From Ureibacillus aquaedulcis (GTDB lineage: Bacteria > Bacillota > Bacilli > Bacillales_A > Planococcaceae), in contig NZ_JAUHTQ010000003.1 of NCBI RefSeq assembly GCF_030418165.1, forward strand, positions 1-64,000: a DNA stretch of 64,000 nt. The letters are read 5' to 3'. Position numbers and translations under genes: made by a program. Numbering within the stretch: position 1 is the first letter of the stretch; each line of letters opens with the position of its first letter. Positions 9,003 through 18,865 of this stretch are shown here, in pieces. The notes under the pieces are model-generated. The model saw only the letters and a list, made by a program, of their open reading frames with translations, ran no database searches and was not told where the DNA came from.

Positions 9003-9272
9003 TTATACGATACATTTTGCTTCAAACTTAATGGCTATTAATTTATATGAAATTTCTACGCATTTTTCAAAAGGTATCCATTGCTCAAATGAATGCTCGT
9101 AAACTTGCTGAATGACTTTTGCAAGCTGGCTAGGATCATCTATACCTTGAAGGGCGGCAACTACATCAGCTGTTTCAGTTTCATAGCTATCTTCCCCAAT
9201 ATTAAATGGATCCCAATCCTCTAAAATTTTTATCGCTGCTTTGTTCATTAATATATTGTCCAAAGTTTTCAC
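9003..9272 (-). CDS. yugE: DUF1871 family protein YugE
   Basis: An 89-residue acidic soluble protein matching the DUF1871 family (B. subtilis YugE). Recognisable stretches are ILEDWDPFNIGEDSYETE and the YEHSFEQWIPFEKC segment. The function is unknown; the fold is a small helical bundle. It is transcribed divergently from patB, as expected from the conserved yugE-patB neighbourhood in Bacillales. Confidence 0.8.
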   Translation of the reverse strand: MKTLDNILMNKAAIKILEDWDPFNIGEDSYETETADVVAALQGIDDPSQLAKVIQQVYEHSFEQWIPFEKCVEISYKLIAIKFEAKCIV

Positions 9273-9337
9273 CCTATTTTCGCGTTTTCGTATGCTATTA
9301 TATAATACATACTTAAAAAAAGAAATGAGGGATATTT

Positions 9338-10519
9338 ATGTATAATTTTGATGAGTTATTTGATCGAAAAAATACCGGCAGTCTAAAATGGGACCAATTC
9401 AAGGAACGTCTAAAACTGCAATACAATGTAGAAGATGCTTCAGATATTCTACCTATGTGGGTTGCCGATATGGATTTTGCAATACCTCAAGTGATTTCGG
9501 ATGCCATCAAGGAACGTTTGAACCATCCTATCTTTGGTTACTCCTACGTAAGTGATGAATGTAAAAATGCGATTGTTGGTTGGTTTGAACGTCGACATAA
9601 CTGGCACATTGAACCCAATACTTTAATGTTTCATCAAGGGGTTGTACCTGCCCTGGGAACAATCCTCGAAACATTTACGGAGCCTGGAGATAAGATTTGC
9701 ATTTCTACGCCCGTATATCCAGCATTTTTCAACATTCCAAAAGCTCAAAATCTTGAAGTAGTAGAATGTGATCTGGTACTTGAGGGTGATACAATGAAAT
9801 TTGATTTTACTGCACTTGAAGAGCAATTCAAATTAGGTGTCAAAGTCTATGTACTTTGCAGTCCACATAATCCAGGCGGCGTTGTTTGGACAAGAGAAGA
9901 CCTTGAACAGCTGGTACAGCTTTGCATTCAATACGATGTGCTTCTTATTTCGGATGAAATTCACGCAGATATCGTTTTTGATGGCTATACGCATATCCCT
10001 ACACTAACAGTTAAGGATGCGGATAAAGCAAAAATCATTACTTGTATTGCTCCAACAAAAACATTTAATATTGCCGGGGTACATGCTGCAATAATGGTAG
10101 TGCCAGATAAAAATTTACGTGCAAAGCTAGATGCCGATAAGCTGGCACATGGCCGTGATGATTTAAACGTTTTAGCTGCCGCAGCAGTAAAAGCTGCCTA
10201 CGAAAAGGGCGATGACTGGGTTGATGCGATGATTGCCTATGTATCTGCCAATCTGGATCTGGTTGTGCAAGAGTTGAATCAACTTGAAGGAATCAAAGTT
10301 TCAAAACCGCAATCCACGTATCTAATTTGGATTGACTACCGCGAAACAGATCTTTCTGAAAGCGAAATGATCCATCGTCTTTTGGAAAAAGGCAAGCTAG
10401 CAATCGAACCAGGTACAAAATACAGTGAAGCTGGCAGAGGCTTCTTGCGTATGAATGTTGCGTGTCCAAGGGAGACAGTGAAGGACGGCATTGAGCGATT
10501 TAAAAAGGCTTTACTATAG
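9338..10519 (+). CDS. patB: Cystathionine beta-lyase, PatB/MalY type aminotransferase
   Basis: A 393-residue fold-type I PLP enzyme of the MalY/PatB group, cleaving C-S bonds of cystathionine and cysteine to give thiol, pyruvate and ammonia. The PLP lysine is Lys241 in APTKTFNIAG. The pyridine-contacting aspartate lies in SDEIHAD (205-211) and the substrate arginine near the C-terminus (GRGFLRMNVACPRE). Length matches PatB (about 387). GAGGG precedes the ATG. It ends at a strong terminator and is probably monocistronic. Confidence 0.92.
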   Translation: MYNFDELFDRKNTGSLKWDQFKERLKLQYNVEDASDILPMWVADMDFAIPQVISDAIKERLNHPIFGYSYVSDECKNAIVGWFERRHNWHIEPNTLMFHQGVVPALGTILETFTEPGDKICISTPVYPAFFNIPKAQNLEVVECDLVLEGDTMKFDFTALEEQFKLGVKVYVLCSPHNPGGVVWTREDLEQLVQLCIQYDVLLISDEIHADIVFDGYTHIPTLTVKDADKAKIITCIAPTKTFNIAGVHAAIMVVPDKNLRAKLDADKLAHGRDDLNVLAAAAVKAAYEKGDDWVDAMIAYVSANLDLVVQELNQLEGIKVSKPQSTYLIWIDYRETDLSESEMIHRLLEKGKLAIEPGTKYSEAGRGFLRMNVACPRETVKDGIERFKKALL

Positions 10520-10568
10520 TATTCTATTAATAAGATAGCATAGAAATTTTATAGTGGTACTTCAAAAT

Positions 10569-10613
10569 AAAAAAGGCTTTCCCAAAGTAATCTCTTGGGA
10601 TAAGCCTTTTTCT
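10569..10613. terminator. Bidirectional terminator after patB
   Basis: Stem AAAAAGGCTTTCCCAA / TTGGGATAAGCCTTTTT with one bulge and a 9-nt loop. It separates patB from the convergent small membrane protein gene. Confidence 0.85.
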
Positions 10614-10631
10614 ATTGAAACGGTTATAGCC

Positions 10632-10853
10632 TTATTTTCGCAATGAATCTGTTTGCTCTTGCGCATTATGTTGCTTGCTTAAAACATACTCTTCTAAAGC
10701 TTTAGTTCTATGCTCTTCTTTTTTAGAGATGCGTTTTACTACCGCAAACACAACTAAACACAAAATAAGAATTGCCAGAAACTCTAATGCTGCCGGAATA
10801 TATGATGACTTATCCTCTGGAAAATATAAAAATCCTGAATAAAGGATACTCAT
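10632..10853 (-). CDS. Small single-span membrane protein, 73 aa
   Basis: One strong hydrophobic helix (about residues 20-40, IPAALEFLAILILCLVVFAV) is followed by a basic junction (KRISKKEEHR) and a charged, probably helical cytoplasmic tail. The positive-inside rule places the C-terminus in the cytoplasm. AGAAGAG precedes the ATG. It lies just upstream of the convergent terminator and 22 bp downstream of the cyclophilin gene on the same strand, so the two could be co-transcribed. No family recognised. Confidence 0.7.
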   Translation of the reverse strand: MSILYSGFLYFPEDKSSYIPAALEFLAILILCLVVFAVVKRISKKEEHRTKALEEYVLSKQHNAQEQTDSLRK

Positions 10854-10875
10854 TTTTCACTCTTCTTTCTAATAG

Positions 10876-11463
10876 TTATTCGATAATTGTAATCGACTCT
10901 ATTTTAACATCTTCCAACGGTTTATCGCGCATATCTTTGTCAACGTTCGCAATTTTGTCAACAATGTCCATGCCTTCTACAACATGTCCAAAAACTGTAT
11001 GCTTAAAGTCCAACCAAGGCGTACCACCGACTTTTGCATACTCTTCAATAATTTCTTTTGGATATTTTGCTTGCTCCATTTGTGCAATCATATTGCTTGG
11101 AGTGTGTTCCATTTGAACAATGAAAAACTGAGATCCGTTTGTATTTGGACCAGCGTTCGCCATTGAAAGAGCACCACGCAAATTGAATAAGCTCTCATTG
11201 AATTCATCTTCGAAAGAGTCGCCCCAGATTGATTGTCCACCCATACCAGTTCCAGTTGGGTCTCCACCTTGAATCATAAAATCAGTAATAACACGGTGGA
11301 AAATAATGCCGTTATAGTAGCCTGATTTTGCATGTCCTAAAAAATTCTCTACTGTTTTTGGTGCATGTTCCGGGAATAGCTTAATTTTAACTGCACCTAA
11401 CGTTGTATTCATTTCAACTAATACTTCACCTGGGTTTAATTCTTTTGTTAATTGTGGAAACAT
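10876..11463 (-). CDS. ppiB: Cyclophilin-type peptidyl-prolyl isomerase
   Basis: A 195-residue cytoplasmic cyclophilin catalysing cis-trans isomerisation of X-Pro bonds. The catalytic core [19 protein letters not shown] holds the active-site Arg, Phe and Gln; [18 protein letters not shown] is the second signature and [15 protein letters not shown] the C-terminal one. No signal peptide is present. It is larger than B. subtilis PpiB (143 aa) because of an insert (residues about 118-145, with [20 protein letters not shown]) between the two conserved blocks, an insert seen in other bacterial cyclophilins. Confidence 0.92.
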   Translation of the reverse strand: MFPQLTKELNPGEVLVEMNTTLGAVKIKLFPEHAPKTVENFLGHAKSGYYNGIIFHRVITDFMIQGGDPTGTGMGGQSIWGDSFEDEFNESLFNLRGALSMANAGPNTNGSQFFIVQMEHTPSNMIAQMEQAKYPKEIIEEYAKVGGTPWLDFKHTVFGHVVEGMDIVDKIANVDKDMRDKPLEDVKIESITIIE

Positions 11464-11680
11464 TAACTGATCACTCCTTTATTAAAAATGGATTTTTGGG
11501 GTATATCTTAGTTAGAAGATTAACATTTAACACCTCGATACAGTTTACCATATTACTTTTAAATTTTCCGCTAATAAACTTTATGCACTTTCTTCGTTTT
11601 CCGAAGTAAGTTATACTCGTCAATATAAAAAATAATTTTGAAATACATTTCAAGATTGTAAAAACACGGCTAGAAAGAGT

Positions 11681-12907
11681 GTGATTGAAGTGAAGAACCG
11701 AAAACACAACTTTATCATTATTTTAGTATCAAATTTCATCGTAGCAAGTTCCATGACGATGATCATGCCCTTTTTATCCCTTTATATTGAAACCTTCGGG
11801 GATTTTTCTGAAAGCTATGTCCAGACTTGGGCAGGTTTAATATTTGCCGCGACATTTGTAACAGCATTTATCATGTCCCCGATATGGGGGCGAATCGCCG
11901 ATAAATACGGCTATAAACCTATCATGATTATCAACTGTTTCGGCATTGCACTCAGCATCTTTTTAATGGGGCATGTGGAAAATGTCATACAGTTTTTCAT
12001 TTTGCGTATCTTTATGGGAGTCGTAACGGGATTCATCCCTACTTCGATGGCGTTTATCAGCAAACATACACCAAAGGAAATTGCCGGAAAAACTCTGGGA
12101 ACGCTGCAAATCGGAAGTGTCGGGGGTTCCCTGTTCGGCCCTGTAATCGGGGGATCTTTGGCCGATGCAATTGGATTCAACTTTACTTTCATCTATACTT
12201 CCATTGCGATTACCATCGCAGCAATCATTATTATCTTCGGTATCCATGAACCCGAGATTATTCGAAAAGAAAAAAGTATGCTTTATTCGAGAAAAAACAT
12301 ACTTTGGGCCTTATTTCATCATCCGCTTATTTTAAGTACCATGTTCGTGGCTTCTTTAATTCAAATTGGCAACTTTAGTATACAGCCATTATTGTCCTTA
12401 TATGTGTCACATTTAACCACCTCGGAACAAGTTGCTATGCTCGCTGGTATTACCTTCAGTGCGGCAGGTGTCGGGAATATCTTGGTTGGTCGGTTCTTCG
12501 GGAAACTCGCCGATAATATCGGCTATGAAAAGGTCCTGATGTCTTTATTATTCATTAGTGTCTTCTTTATAGTCCCTCAAGCATTTGTAACTTCCCTTTG
12601 GCAACTAATTGCCTTAAGATTTCTGCTTGGAATGTTTTCCGGAGGCTTGATTCCAATTGTTACAGCACTTATCCGACGGGAAGCACCCATTGAAATTCAA
12701 GGCGAGGTAATGGGCTACAATCAGAGCTTCCGCTTTCTGGGGAATATCATCGGTCCTGTACTAGGTGGATTTATAAGTGGGTTTGCAACAATTTCCGCAG
12801 TCTTTTATTCAACAGGGCTACTATTTTTGATTGCGGCAATCATTATTTTCATTATCCAAAGAATGCCGAAAAAATATCTTGAGGATGTATTAAAAAGTCA
12901 TATTTAA
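11681..12907 (+). CDS. MFS drug efflux transporter (YuxJ-like)
   Basis: A 408-residue, 12-helix major facilitator. The A-motif-like loop GRIADKYGYKP lies between helices 2 and 3, and its degenerate counterpart GKLADNIGYEK between helices 8 and 9. A motif-C-like GSVGGSLFGPVIGGSLAD in helix 5 marks the drug:H+ antiporter group. The start is GTG at 11681 or 11690. In B. subtilis the MFS gene yuxJ precedes pbpD, and the same arrangement is seen here, so it is probably the YuxJ ortholog. The substrate is unknown. Confidence 0.85.
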   Translation: MIEVKNRKHNFIIILVSNFIVASSMTMIMPFLSLYIETFGDFSESYVQTWAGLIFAATFVTAFIMSPIWGRIADKYGYKPIMIINCFGIALSIFLMGHVENVIQFFILRIFMGVVTGFIPTSMAFISKHTPKEIAGKTLGTLQIGSVGGSLFGPVIGGSLADAIGFNFTFIYTSIAITIAAIIIIFGIHEPEIIRKEKSMLYSRKNILWALFHHPLILSTMFVASLIQIGNFSIQPLLSLYVSHLTTSEQVAMLAGITFSAAGVGNILVGRFFGKLADNIGYEKVLMSLLFISVFFIVPQAFVTSLWQLIALRFLLGMFSGGLIPIVTALIRREAPIEIQGEVMGYNQSFRFLGNIIGPVLGGFISGFATISAVFYSTGLLFLIAAIIIFIIQRMPKKYLEDVLKSHI

Positions 12908-12924
12908 ATTCGATATAATGAAAT

Positions 12925-12962
12925 GGAGGCCTTACTAGCTCTTAGTAGCCCTCCTTTTTTTA
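12925..12962 (+). terminator. Terminator after the MFS gene
   Basis: GGAGGC...ACTA / TAGT...CCCTCC imperfect stem followed by seven T, 17 bp after the MFS stop codon. Confidence 0.8.
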
Positions 12963-13002
12963 TTTGAATGATGAGAGTGTTGTATTTACTGGAGGAATCT
13001 AA

Positions 13003-14850
13003 ATGAAGCAAATAGTAGGTTTCTTATTTATCCTTTGCTGTTTCCCGATGCTATTGCTGCTGAGCAATAAAATATTGGCGGAATATACGGCAGTAAAGGA
13101 TCACGAGGAATCCATTCACCATAATATTCAGCCACCCGAAGAAATCAATCCGCTTCCTGTAACAATGCTTGATCGGGACGGCAATGTATTTAGTGAAGAA
13201 TATATAGAATGGCGGCAGCCGGTTCAATTGGAAGATATCCCCGAAGTTATTAAACAAATCTATTTATTAAGTGAAGACAAAGAGTTTTACACCCATATTG
13301 GGTTTAATGTCAGTGCACTTACTCGTGCTCTAGTAGTGAATTCTCAGGGTTCCATTGAACAAGGCGGCAGTACAATTACCCAACAGCTGGTACGCATGCG
13401 CTATTTATCTGCGGAACAAACTTATGAACGCAAATTAACAGAACTTTTCTATGCCTACGAGCTTGAGCAGATGTATGATAAAGAAGAAATCCTTGAAATG
13501 TATTTAAATGAAATTTATTTCAGCAATCAAGTCTATGGAATAAGTGCAGCTGCATCCTATTTCTTTCAAAAACCGCTATCAGAGTTAAGCATACCGCAGA
13601 TGGCATTTATAGCGGCTATCCCGAATAATCCATCATTATACGATCCTATAAAAAATTTTGACAAAACGAAAGCCAGACAAGAACGCTTACTGGATATTTT
13701 AGCCGAAAATAATATAATTACGGCAGAGGAAGCATCCATCTATAAGCAAGAGCAAATCACCTTGAAATTGAAGGAGAAAAAGCAACAGCAGCCTGCCTAC
13801 AGTACTTTTGTGCTAGCAGAATTAGAGGAACTGGTCGCTTTTGCCGAAGGCTATAAGCAACAGCTTGAAACAGCTCAAACCGAAGATGAAAAAAGAATGA
13901 TCGAAGAGAAAATTGATGCTAAAGTTCAACAATTGCTTCTCTCAGGTATCTCGATACATACTGCATTAGACGTTGAAAAACAAAAACAAGATGAACTAAA
14001 AATCAATGGCATTCTGGGGAATGGGGATCTACAAAGCAGTTCTGTTGTGATTGAAAATTCAACAAGGGAAATTGTAAGTGTTTTTGGCGGCAAAGACTAT
14101 AAAAAATTTGATTTTCATCGTGCTTACCAAGCTACTCGCCAACCAGGCTCTTCCTTTAAACCTTTAATTGTTTATGGACCACTTTTTGAAACAACCAACT
14201 ATTCACCTGGTTCCTATGTAAGTGGCGGGAAATATTGTGTAGGCCAATTTTGTCCACAAAATTATGGTGGTGGCATTTATGGCAATGTCTCGATTTCTAC
14301 TGCATTCAAGCATAGCTATAACACTTCCGCCCTACGATTATTAAATGAGGTTGGTCTCGATACTGCCTTTACGTATATCGACAAATTCAACTTTCAATCT
14401 CTCGTACCAGAAGATAAGTCCTTTGCAGCAGGATTAGGTGGACTATCTTACGGCGTCACAACGCTTGAAATGGCCGATGCCTATAGTAGCTTTATTGATG
14501 GAACTTATATGAAGGCAAGAAGCATCCGAAGTGTCACTGATGCAGGCGGCAATGTGCTATATAGTTGGCCGACTAAAAAAGAGACGGTTTGGTCTTTGCA
14601 AACCGTGGAGTATATGCGGTCATTACTGCATGATGTAGTCACGAGCGGTACCGGAAAAGGGATTACTTCCAATTCATCCTATATCGGTGTAAAAACAGGA
14701 ACAACCAATGACTATAAAGACTTATGGGTAGCAGGAATGACAAATGAATATACCAGCGCTGTTTGGATTGGCTATGATACTCCTTCTTCAATGCAATCCA
14801 TACAAAATAACAAAATCCATTTTAAAATATTTAACACGATTATGAATTAG
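13003..14850 (+). CDS. pbpD: Class A penicillin-binding protein (PBP4 type)
   Basis: A 615-residue bifunctional peptidoglycan synthase on the outer face of the membrane. After a signal-anchor (residues 4-24) comes the GT51 glycosyltransferase with catalytic Glu91 in EDKEFYTHIG and the GGSTITQQLVR block. The transpeptidase carries SxxK at Ser383 (GSSFKP), SYN at 438-440 and KTGT at 564-567. Length and position after a YuxJ-like gene and before yufK match B. subtilis pbpD (PBP4). It has no long C-terminal extension. TGGAGG precedes the ATG. Confidence 0.9.
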   Translation: MKQIVGFLFILCCFPMLLLLSNKILAEYTAVKDHEESIHHNIQPPEEINPLPVTMLDRDGNVFSEEYIEWRQPVQLEDIPEVIKQIYLLSEDKEFYTHIGFNVSALTRALVVNSQGSIEQGGSTITQQLVRMRYLSAEQTYERKLTELFYAYELEQMYDKEEILEMYLNEIYFSNQVYGISAAASYFFQKPLSELSIPQMAFIAAIPNNPSLYDPIKNFDKTKARQERLLDILAENNIITAEEASIYKQEQITLKLKEKKQQQPAYSTFVLAELEELVAFAEGYKQQLETAQTEDEKRMIEEKIDAKVQQLLLSGISIHTALDVEKQKQDELKINGILGNGDLQSSSVVIENSTREIVSVFGGKDYKKFDFHRAYQATRQPGSSFKPLIVYGPLFETTNYSPGSYVSGGKYCVGQFCPQNYGGGIYGNVSISTAFKHSYNTSALRLLNEVGLDTAFTYIDKFNFQSLVPEDKSFAAGLGGLSYGVTTLEMADAYSSFIDGTYMKARSIRSVTDAGGNVLYSWPTKKETVWSLQTVEYMRSLLHDVVTSGTGKGITSNSSYIGVKTGTTNDYKDLWVAGMTNEYTSAVWIGYDTPSSMQSIQNNKIHFKIFNTIMN

Positions 14851-14920
14851 AATAGACCAACTTTAGTGATGGTGCTAACCTTTATGCGGACAACTTCGGA
14901 ACAGCTTGTACTACATGCTA

Positions 14921-14958
14921 AAAAAGGCGGTTGACTTATAAGTGTCAATCGCCTTCTA
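14921..14958 (-). terminator. Terminator of yufK
   Basis: Stem GGCGATTGACAC / GTCAACCGCC (one mismatch) with a T run on the minus strand, directly after the yufK stop codon. Confidence 0.75.
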
Positions 14959-14959
14959 T

Positions 14960-15523
14960 CTATTTTGCAAATGGTAGACTTGCTAAAAGACCGTTATATA
15001 GCTTTAGCACAACATAACAAATAAATGTTATAAATATCGCCCAAAAAAGAATCTCGAAAAAGATCAATCCTACCGTTCCAGACAAAGATAAGAACTGGCT
15101 CATCTTGTATATATTGAAAATAAAATAACTAAAAATGGTTACGGCAAAGACACAAAGCAAGATATAGATAGATTGTACCCCAAATACTGATAGCAGCGAG
15201 CCAAAGAAGAAGATAAGGTAGCCGCCTCTTGCGACACTGATCATTTCTCCATTATTATTCTTTGAGAATAATAGCATGCCCACTTCATGAATCGTTTCTC
15301 CTATCAGCTTTAGGGCTGAAAATAACATAAAAAAACAAAGTACAAATACGCTTAACAACAAAAGACGCAATTCTATATCCGTCAGAAACTCACGCATTCC
15401 TGTATAAACGCCAATGCCAGTTAAAAAACCCAATGATTCCCCAACTAGATAGATTCCAAAGGTTAAACTAAATAAAATAACAGAAAACAATGGTAAATAA
15501 CCATATATATATGGATTTTTCAT
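14960..15523 (-). CDS. yufK: YufK-like membrane protein (DUF5366)
   Basis: A 187-residue very hydrophobic protein with five or six membrane helices and short polar loops (for example SKNNNGEMISVARGG near the middle). Size and position, divergent from mrpA, match B. subtilis YufK. The function is unknown; association with the Mrp antiporter has been suggested only by neighbourhood. Confidence 0.75.
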   Translation of the reverse strand: MKNPYIYGYLPLFSVILFSLTFGIYLVGESLGFLTGIGVYTGMREFLTDIELRLLLLSVFVLCFFMLFSALKLIGETIHEVGMLLFSKNNNGEMISVARGGYLIFFFGSLLSVFGVQSIYILLCVFAVTIFSYFIFNIYKMSQFLSLSGTVGLIFFEILFWAIFITFICYVVLKLYNGLLASLPFAK

Positions 15524-15610
15524 GACAATTTCCTCAAAACTTATTTTTTCTTCCTATTTATAATAACTGTTAAATATAAATGTTATCAAGTTCATACTAT
15601 TTTTACCCAA

Positions 15611-15639
15611 GTGAAAACAGATAGGATAAGTGGTATAAT
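15611..15639 (+). promoter_or_regulatory. Probable mrp operon promoter
   Basis: A perfect -10 TATAAT (15634-15639) with a weak -35 GTGAAA (15611-15616) at 17-nt spacing, 55 bp upstream of the mrpA start. Confidence 0.55.
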
Positions 15640-15693
15640 CTGATTATTCTTGGAAATTTACAAATGCTTTTATTTTAAAGGGGGGGATTATTT

Positions 15694-18105
15694 TTGTTTC
15701 AAGTACTATGTATCTTTATTCCATTACTGGCTGCGCTTTTCATGCCTTTCTTCTTTAAAAAAGTCAGTACGATACATACTGGGTGGTTCGTTTTAGTCGT
15801 TCCAATTTTTCTTGTAAGCTACTACGCACTTTTTATACCGACCGTCTCTAAAGGAGATTCAGTGATTGCGCAGTTGGATTGGATACCATCACTTGGCATA
15901 TCATTCGTGTCCTATCTTGATGGGTTAAGTTTATTATTCTCGCTGCTTATCTCAGGAATAGGGGCACTGGTTGTTCTTTATTCGATTTTTTATTTGGATC
16001 GTACAAAAGAACAGCTGCATAACTTCTATATCTATTTGTTAATGTTCATGTGTGCAATGCTGGGTGTCGTTCAATCAGACAACATGATGACACTCTACTT
16101 ATTCTGGGAGTTAACTTCAATTTCCTCATTCCTATTGATCGGTTATTGGAACAATCGTGATAAGTCCCGTTTCGGTGCACTGAAATCAATGATGATTACA
16201 GTAGCAGGCGGCATGATGATGCTTGGGGGATTCGTCTTACTATCTATTATGGGAGACACGTTCTCTATTCGCGAATTGATATCGCAAGCACCTGAACTTT
16301 CGACCAATGATCTATTTGTTGTCGCACTTGTATTGATATTATTGGGTGCGTTTACAAAATCCGCCCAATTCCCGTTCTACATCTGGTTGCCAGATGCCAT
16401 GGAAGCACCAACACCGGTTAGTGCCTATCTCCACTCGGCAACAATGGTTAAAGCAGGGCTTTATTTAGTAGCACGCTTCACGCCTATATTTGCCGTGTCG
16501 GAAATCTGGATTTGGTTAGTAACAGGCATCGGTTTACTAACGTTGTTCTGGGGTTCTTTCTTTGCATTAAAACAAAGGGATTTAAAAGGAATTCTCGCCT
16601 TTTCTACTGTCAGTCAGCTTGGCCTCATTATGTCATTGCTTGGGGTGGGAGCAATTGCCTTTCATGTAGATGGCGCCCAAGAGACGATTTTTAAATATGC
16701 GGCTTTTGCAGCGATATTCCATCTTATCAACCATGCTACATTTAAAGGAAGCTTATTCATGATTGCGGGGATCGTCGACCATGAAACGGGTACTCGTGAT
16801 ATCCGGAAGCTTGGCGGCTTAATGAGCATTATGCCAGTGAGCTTTACAGTGGCTTTGATCGGAAGTTTCTCTATGGCAGGGTTACCCCCTTTTAATGGAT
16901 TTTTAAGTAAGGAAATGTTCCTAACCGCAGTGCTCTCAATTACAGAATTCGATTTATTCAATTTCTCGACATGGGGAGTTTTATTCCCGATCATCGCTTG
17001 GATTGCAAGTGTATTTACATTTATTTATAGCTTTTACTTTGTATTCCATACATTTACCGGAAAAGGAAAGATTGATCAGTTACCTCACAAACCACATGAA
17101 GCACCTATGGGTATGCTAGTCTCTCCTGTAATATTGGCAGGATTAGTGGTTGCCTTATTCTTTATTCCAAACATGATAGCGGATACTTTTATCAAACCGG
17201 CAGTGATGGCTGTTCAGCCATTCCTTTATAGCAGTCCGGACCAAATTGATATTCATGTAGCGGCTTGGCATGGCCATATCACGACTGAATTAAAGATGAC
17301 GGCCGGCATTATCGTCCTTGGACTCGCTTTATTCCTAACGCTATCTAGATGGCAAAAGATCTACAGCCTATTCCCTTCTAAATTAACGTTAAATAATTTG
17401 TATGACTTTATTATCTATGATTTATTTGATAGATGGGCTGGAAGATTATCAGGGCTATATATGACTGGTTCTATCCGTCGCTATTTAAGTTACATGCTTG
17501 GGTCAATTTCAATCATTGTCATTGCCACTTTATTTATGCAGGATGCATTTAGGATGAATTTCGATGGTGCATCACCAATTCGTATTTACCAGGTTATCCT
17601 GATCATTGTTTTAGTGATAGGAACGATTACAACTGTCTTTGCAAAATCAAGGATTACTTCGATTGTAGCCTTGGGATTAGTCGGCTACACAGTATCCTTG
17701 TTCTTTATCATGTTTAACGCACCCGACTTAGCGCTGACACAGTTGGTAATTGAAACGATTTCCGTTGCATTATTCCTGCTTGCTTTTTATCACTTGCCTA
17801 AACTTAAAAAGGAAAAAGAACGCACTCAATTTAGATTCGGGAGAGCTTTTGTTTCGATAGCTGTCGGTGCCATGGTTACACTTGTGGCTCTATCGGCACA
17901 TTCGCAGAAATTAATTCCGTCCATTTCCGAATACTACAAGGAAACTGTGTATTCATTGGCTGGTGGAGGAAATATTGTAAATGTTATTTTAGTAGATTAC
18001 CGCGGATTTGATACATTGTTTGAAATTGCCGTACTATCCATTGCAGGGATTGCTATTTTCGGAATGATTAAGCTCCGCTTGAGCAAGAAAGGAGAAAAAC
18101 TATGA
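15694..18105 (+). CDS. mrpA: Na+/H+ antiporter subunit A
   Basis: An 803-residue polytopic protein homologous to complex I NuoL, with an MrpB-like C-terminal extension (from about 610). The proton-pathway core contains LYLFWELTSISSFLLIGYW and the family signature FPFYIWLPDAMEAPTPVSAYLHSA. It is part of the hetero-oligomeric Mrp complex that exchanges cytoplasmic Na+ (and bile salts or K+ in some species) for protons and supports alkaline and salt growth. The start is TTG, with an AAAGGGGGGG ribosome site. The seven mrp genes overlap or nearly touch, so stoichiometric co-translation is likely. Confidence 0.96.
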   Translation: MFQVLCIFIPLLAALFMPFFFKKVSTIHTGWFVLVVPIFLVSYYALFIPTVSKGDSVIAQLDWIPSLGISFVSYLDGLSLLFSLLISGIGALVVLYSIFYLDRTKEQLHNFYIYLLMFMCAMLGVVQSDNMMTLYLFWELTSISSFLLIGYWNNRDKSRFGALKSMMITVAGGMMMLGGFVLLSIMGDTFSIRELISQAPELSTNDLFVVALVLILLGAFTKSAQFPFYIWLPDAMEAPTPVSAYLHSATMVKAGLYLVARFTPIFAVSEIWIWLVTGIGLLTLFWGSFFALKQRDLKGILAFSTVSQLGLIMSLLGVGAIAFHVDGAQETIFKYAAFAAIFHLINHATFKGSLFMIAGIVDHETGTRDIRKLGGLMSIMPVSFTVALIGSFSMAGLPPFNGFLSKEMFLTAVLSITEFDLFNFSTWGVLFPIIAWIASVFTFIYSFYFVFHTFTGKGKIDQLPHKPHEAPMGMLVSPVILAGLVVALFFIPNMIADTFIKPAVMAVQPFLYSSPDQIDIHVAAWHGHITTELKMTAGIIVLGLALFLTLSRWQKIYSLFPSKLTLNNLYDFIIYDLFDRWAGRLSGLYMTGSIRRYLSYMLGSISIIVIATLFMQDAFRMNFDGASPIRIYQVILIIVLVIGTITTVFAKSRITSIVALGLVGYTVSLFFIMFNAPDLALTQLVIETISVALFLLAFYHLPKLKKEKERTQFRFGRAFVSIAVGAMVTLVALSAHSQKLIPSISEYYKETVYSLAGGGNIVNVILVDYRGFDTLFEIAVLSIAGIAIFGMIKLRLSKKGEKL

Positions 18106-18524
18106 AGACGAATGATGTGATTATCCAGTTTACTGCGAAAATCGTCTTTTTCATGATTTTCTTCTATGCTGTTCATATTTTCTTCGCAGGTCATTACACA
18201 CCCGGTGGAGGATTTGTAGGAGGCTTGGTAACTGCCAGTGCAATTGTATTACTCATTGTTGCATTTGACTTAAAAACGGTTCAAACCATCCTGCCGATTA
18301 ATTATATTTATATGGTAGCAATCGGCTTAATCCTGGCTTTAGGGACAGCTGCAATCTCCATGTTTACCGGTAAACCGTTTTTTACGCATTTCTTTGATTA
18401 TTTCAATTTGCCTATTTTGGGCAAAACATCACTTCATACAGCGGCGTTATTTGATTTAGGTGTTTATTTGGTTGTTGTTGGTGTGACGATGACCATTATT
18501 CAAACAATTGGGGAGGACGAATAA
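18102..18524 (+). CDS. mrpB: Na+/H+ antiporter subunit B
   Basis: A 140-residue MnhB-domain membrane protein with four helices. The conserved HYTPGGGFVGGLVTA block follows the first helix. It overlaps mrpA by 4 nt (ATGA) and mrpC by 1 nt, and belongs to the Mrp complex. Confidence 0.95.
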   Translation: MKTNDVIIQFTAKIVFFMIFFYAVHIFFAGHYTPGGGFVGGLVTASAIVLLIVAFDLKTVQTILPINYIYMVAIGLILALGTAAISMFTGKPFFTHFFDYFNLPILGKTSLHTAALFDLGVYLVVVGVTMTIIQTIGEDE

Positions 18525-18865
18525 TGGAAATAGTAATGGCATTTGTTTGCGGCTTTCTTTTTATGGCTGCAATTTACTTAATTTTATCTCGCAGTCTTCT
18601 CCGAATAATTATTGGAACAGGTTTATTGAGTCACGGAGCGCATTTGCTGATATTGACCATGGGCAGCTTTAAGGGGAGCGCACCGCCAGTTTTAAGTGAT
18701 GGTGTGACAGATTTTGTCGATCCCCTGCCGCAAGCTTTAATCCTGACAGCCATTGTAATTAGTTTTGGCGTCACAGCATTCATTTTAGTACTTGCCTACC
18801 GTGCATACCATGAACTCAAAACAGATGATATGACTTTAATGAAAGGAAGTGAGGACAATGAATAA
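18524..18865 (+). CDS. mrpC: Na+/H+ antiporter subunit C
   Basis: A 113-residue three-helix subunit homologous to complex I NuoK. The segment LLSHGAHLLILTMG and the PLPQALILTAIVISFGVTAF block are diagnostic. It starts on the last base of mrpB and overlaps mrpD by 8 nt. Confidence 0.95.
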   Translation: MEIVMAFVCGFLFMAAIYLILSRSLLRIIIGTGLLSHGAHLLILTMGSFKGSAPPVLSDGVTDFVDPLPQALILTAIVISFGVTAFILVLAYRAYHELKTDDMTLMKGSEDNE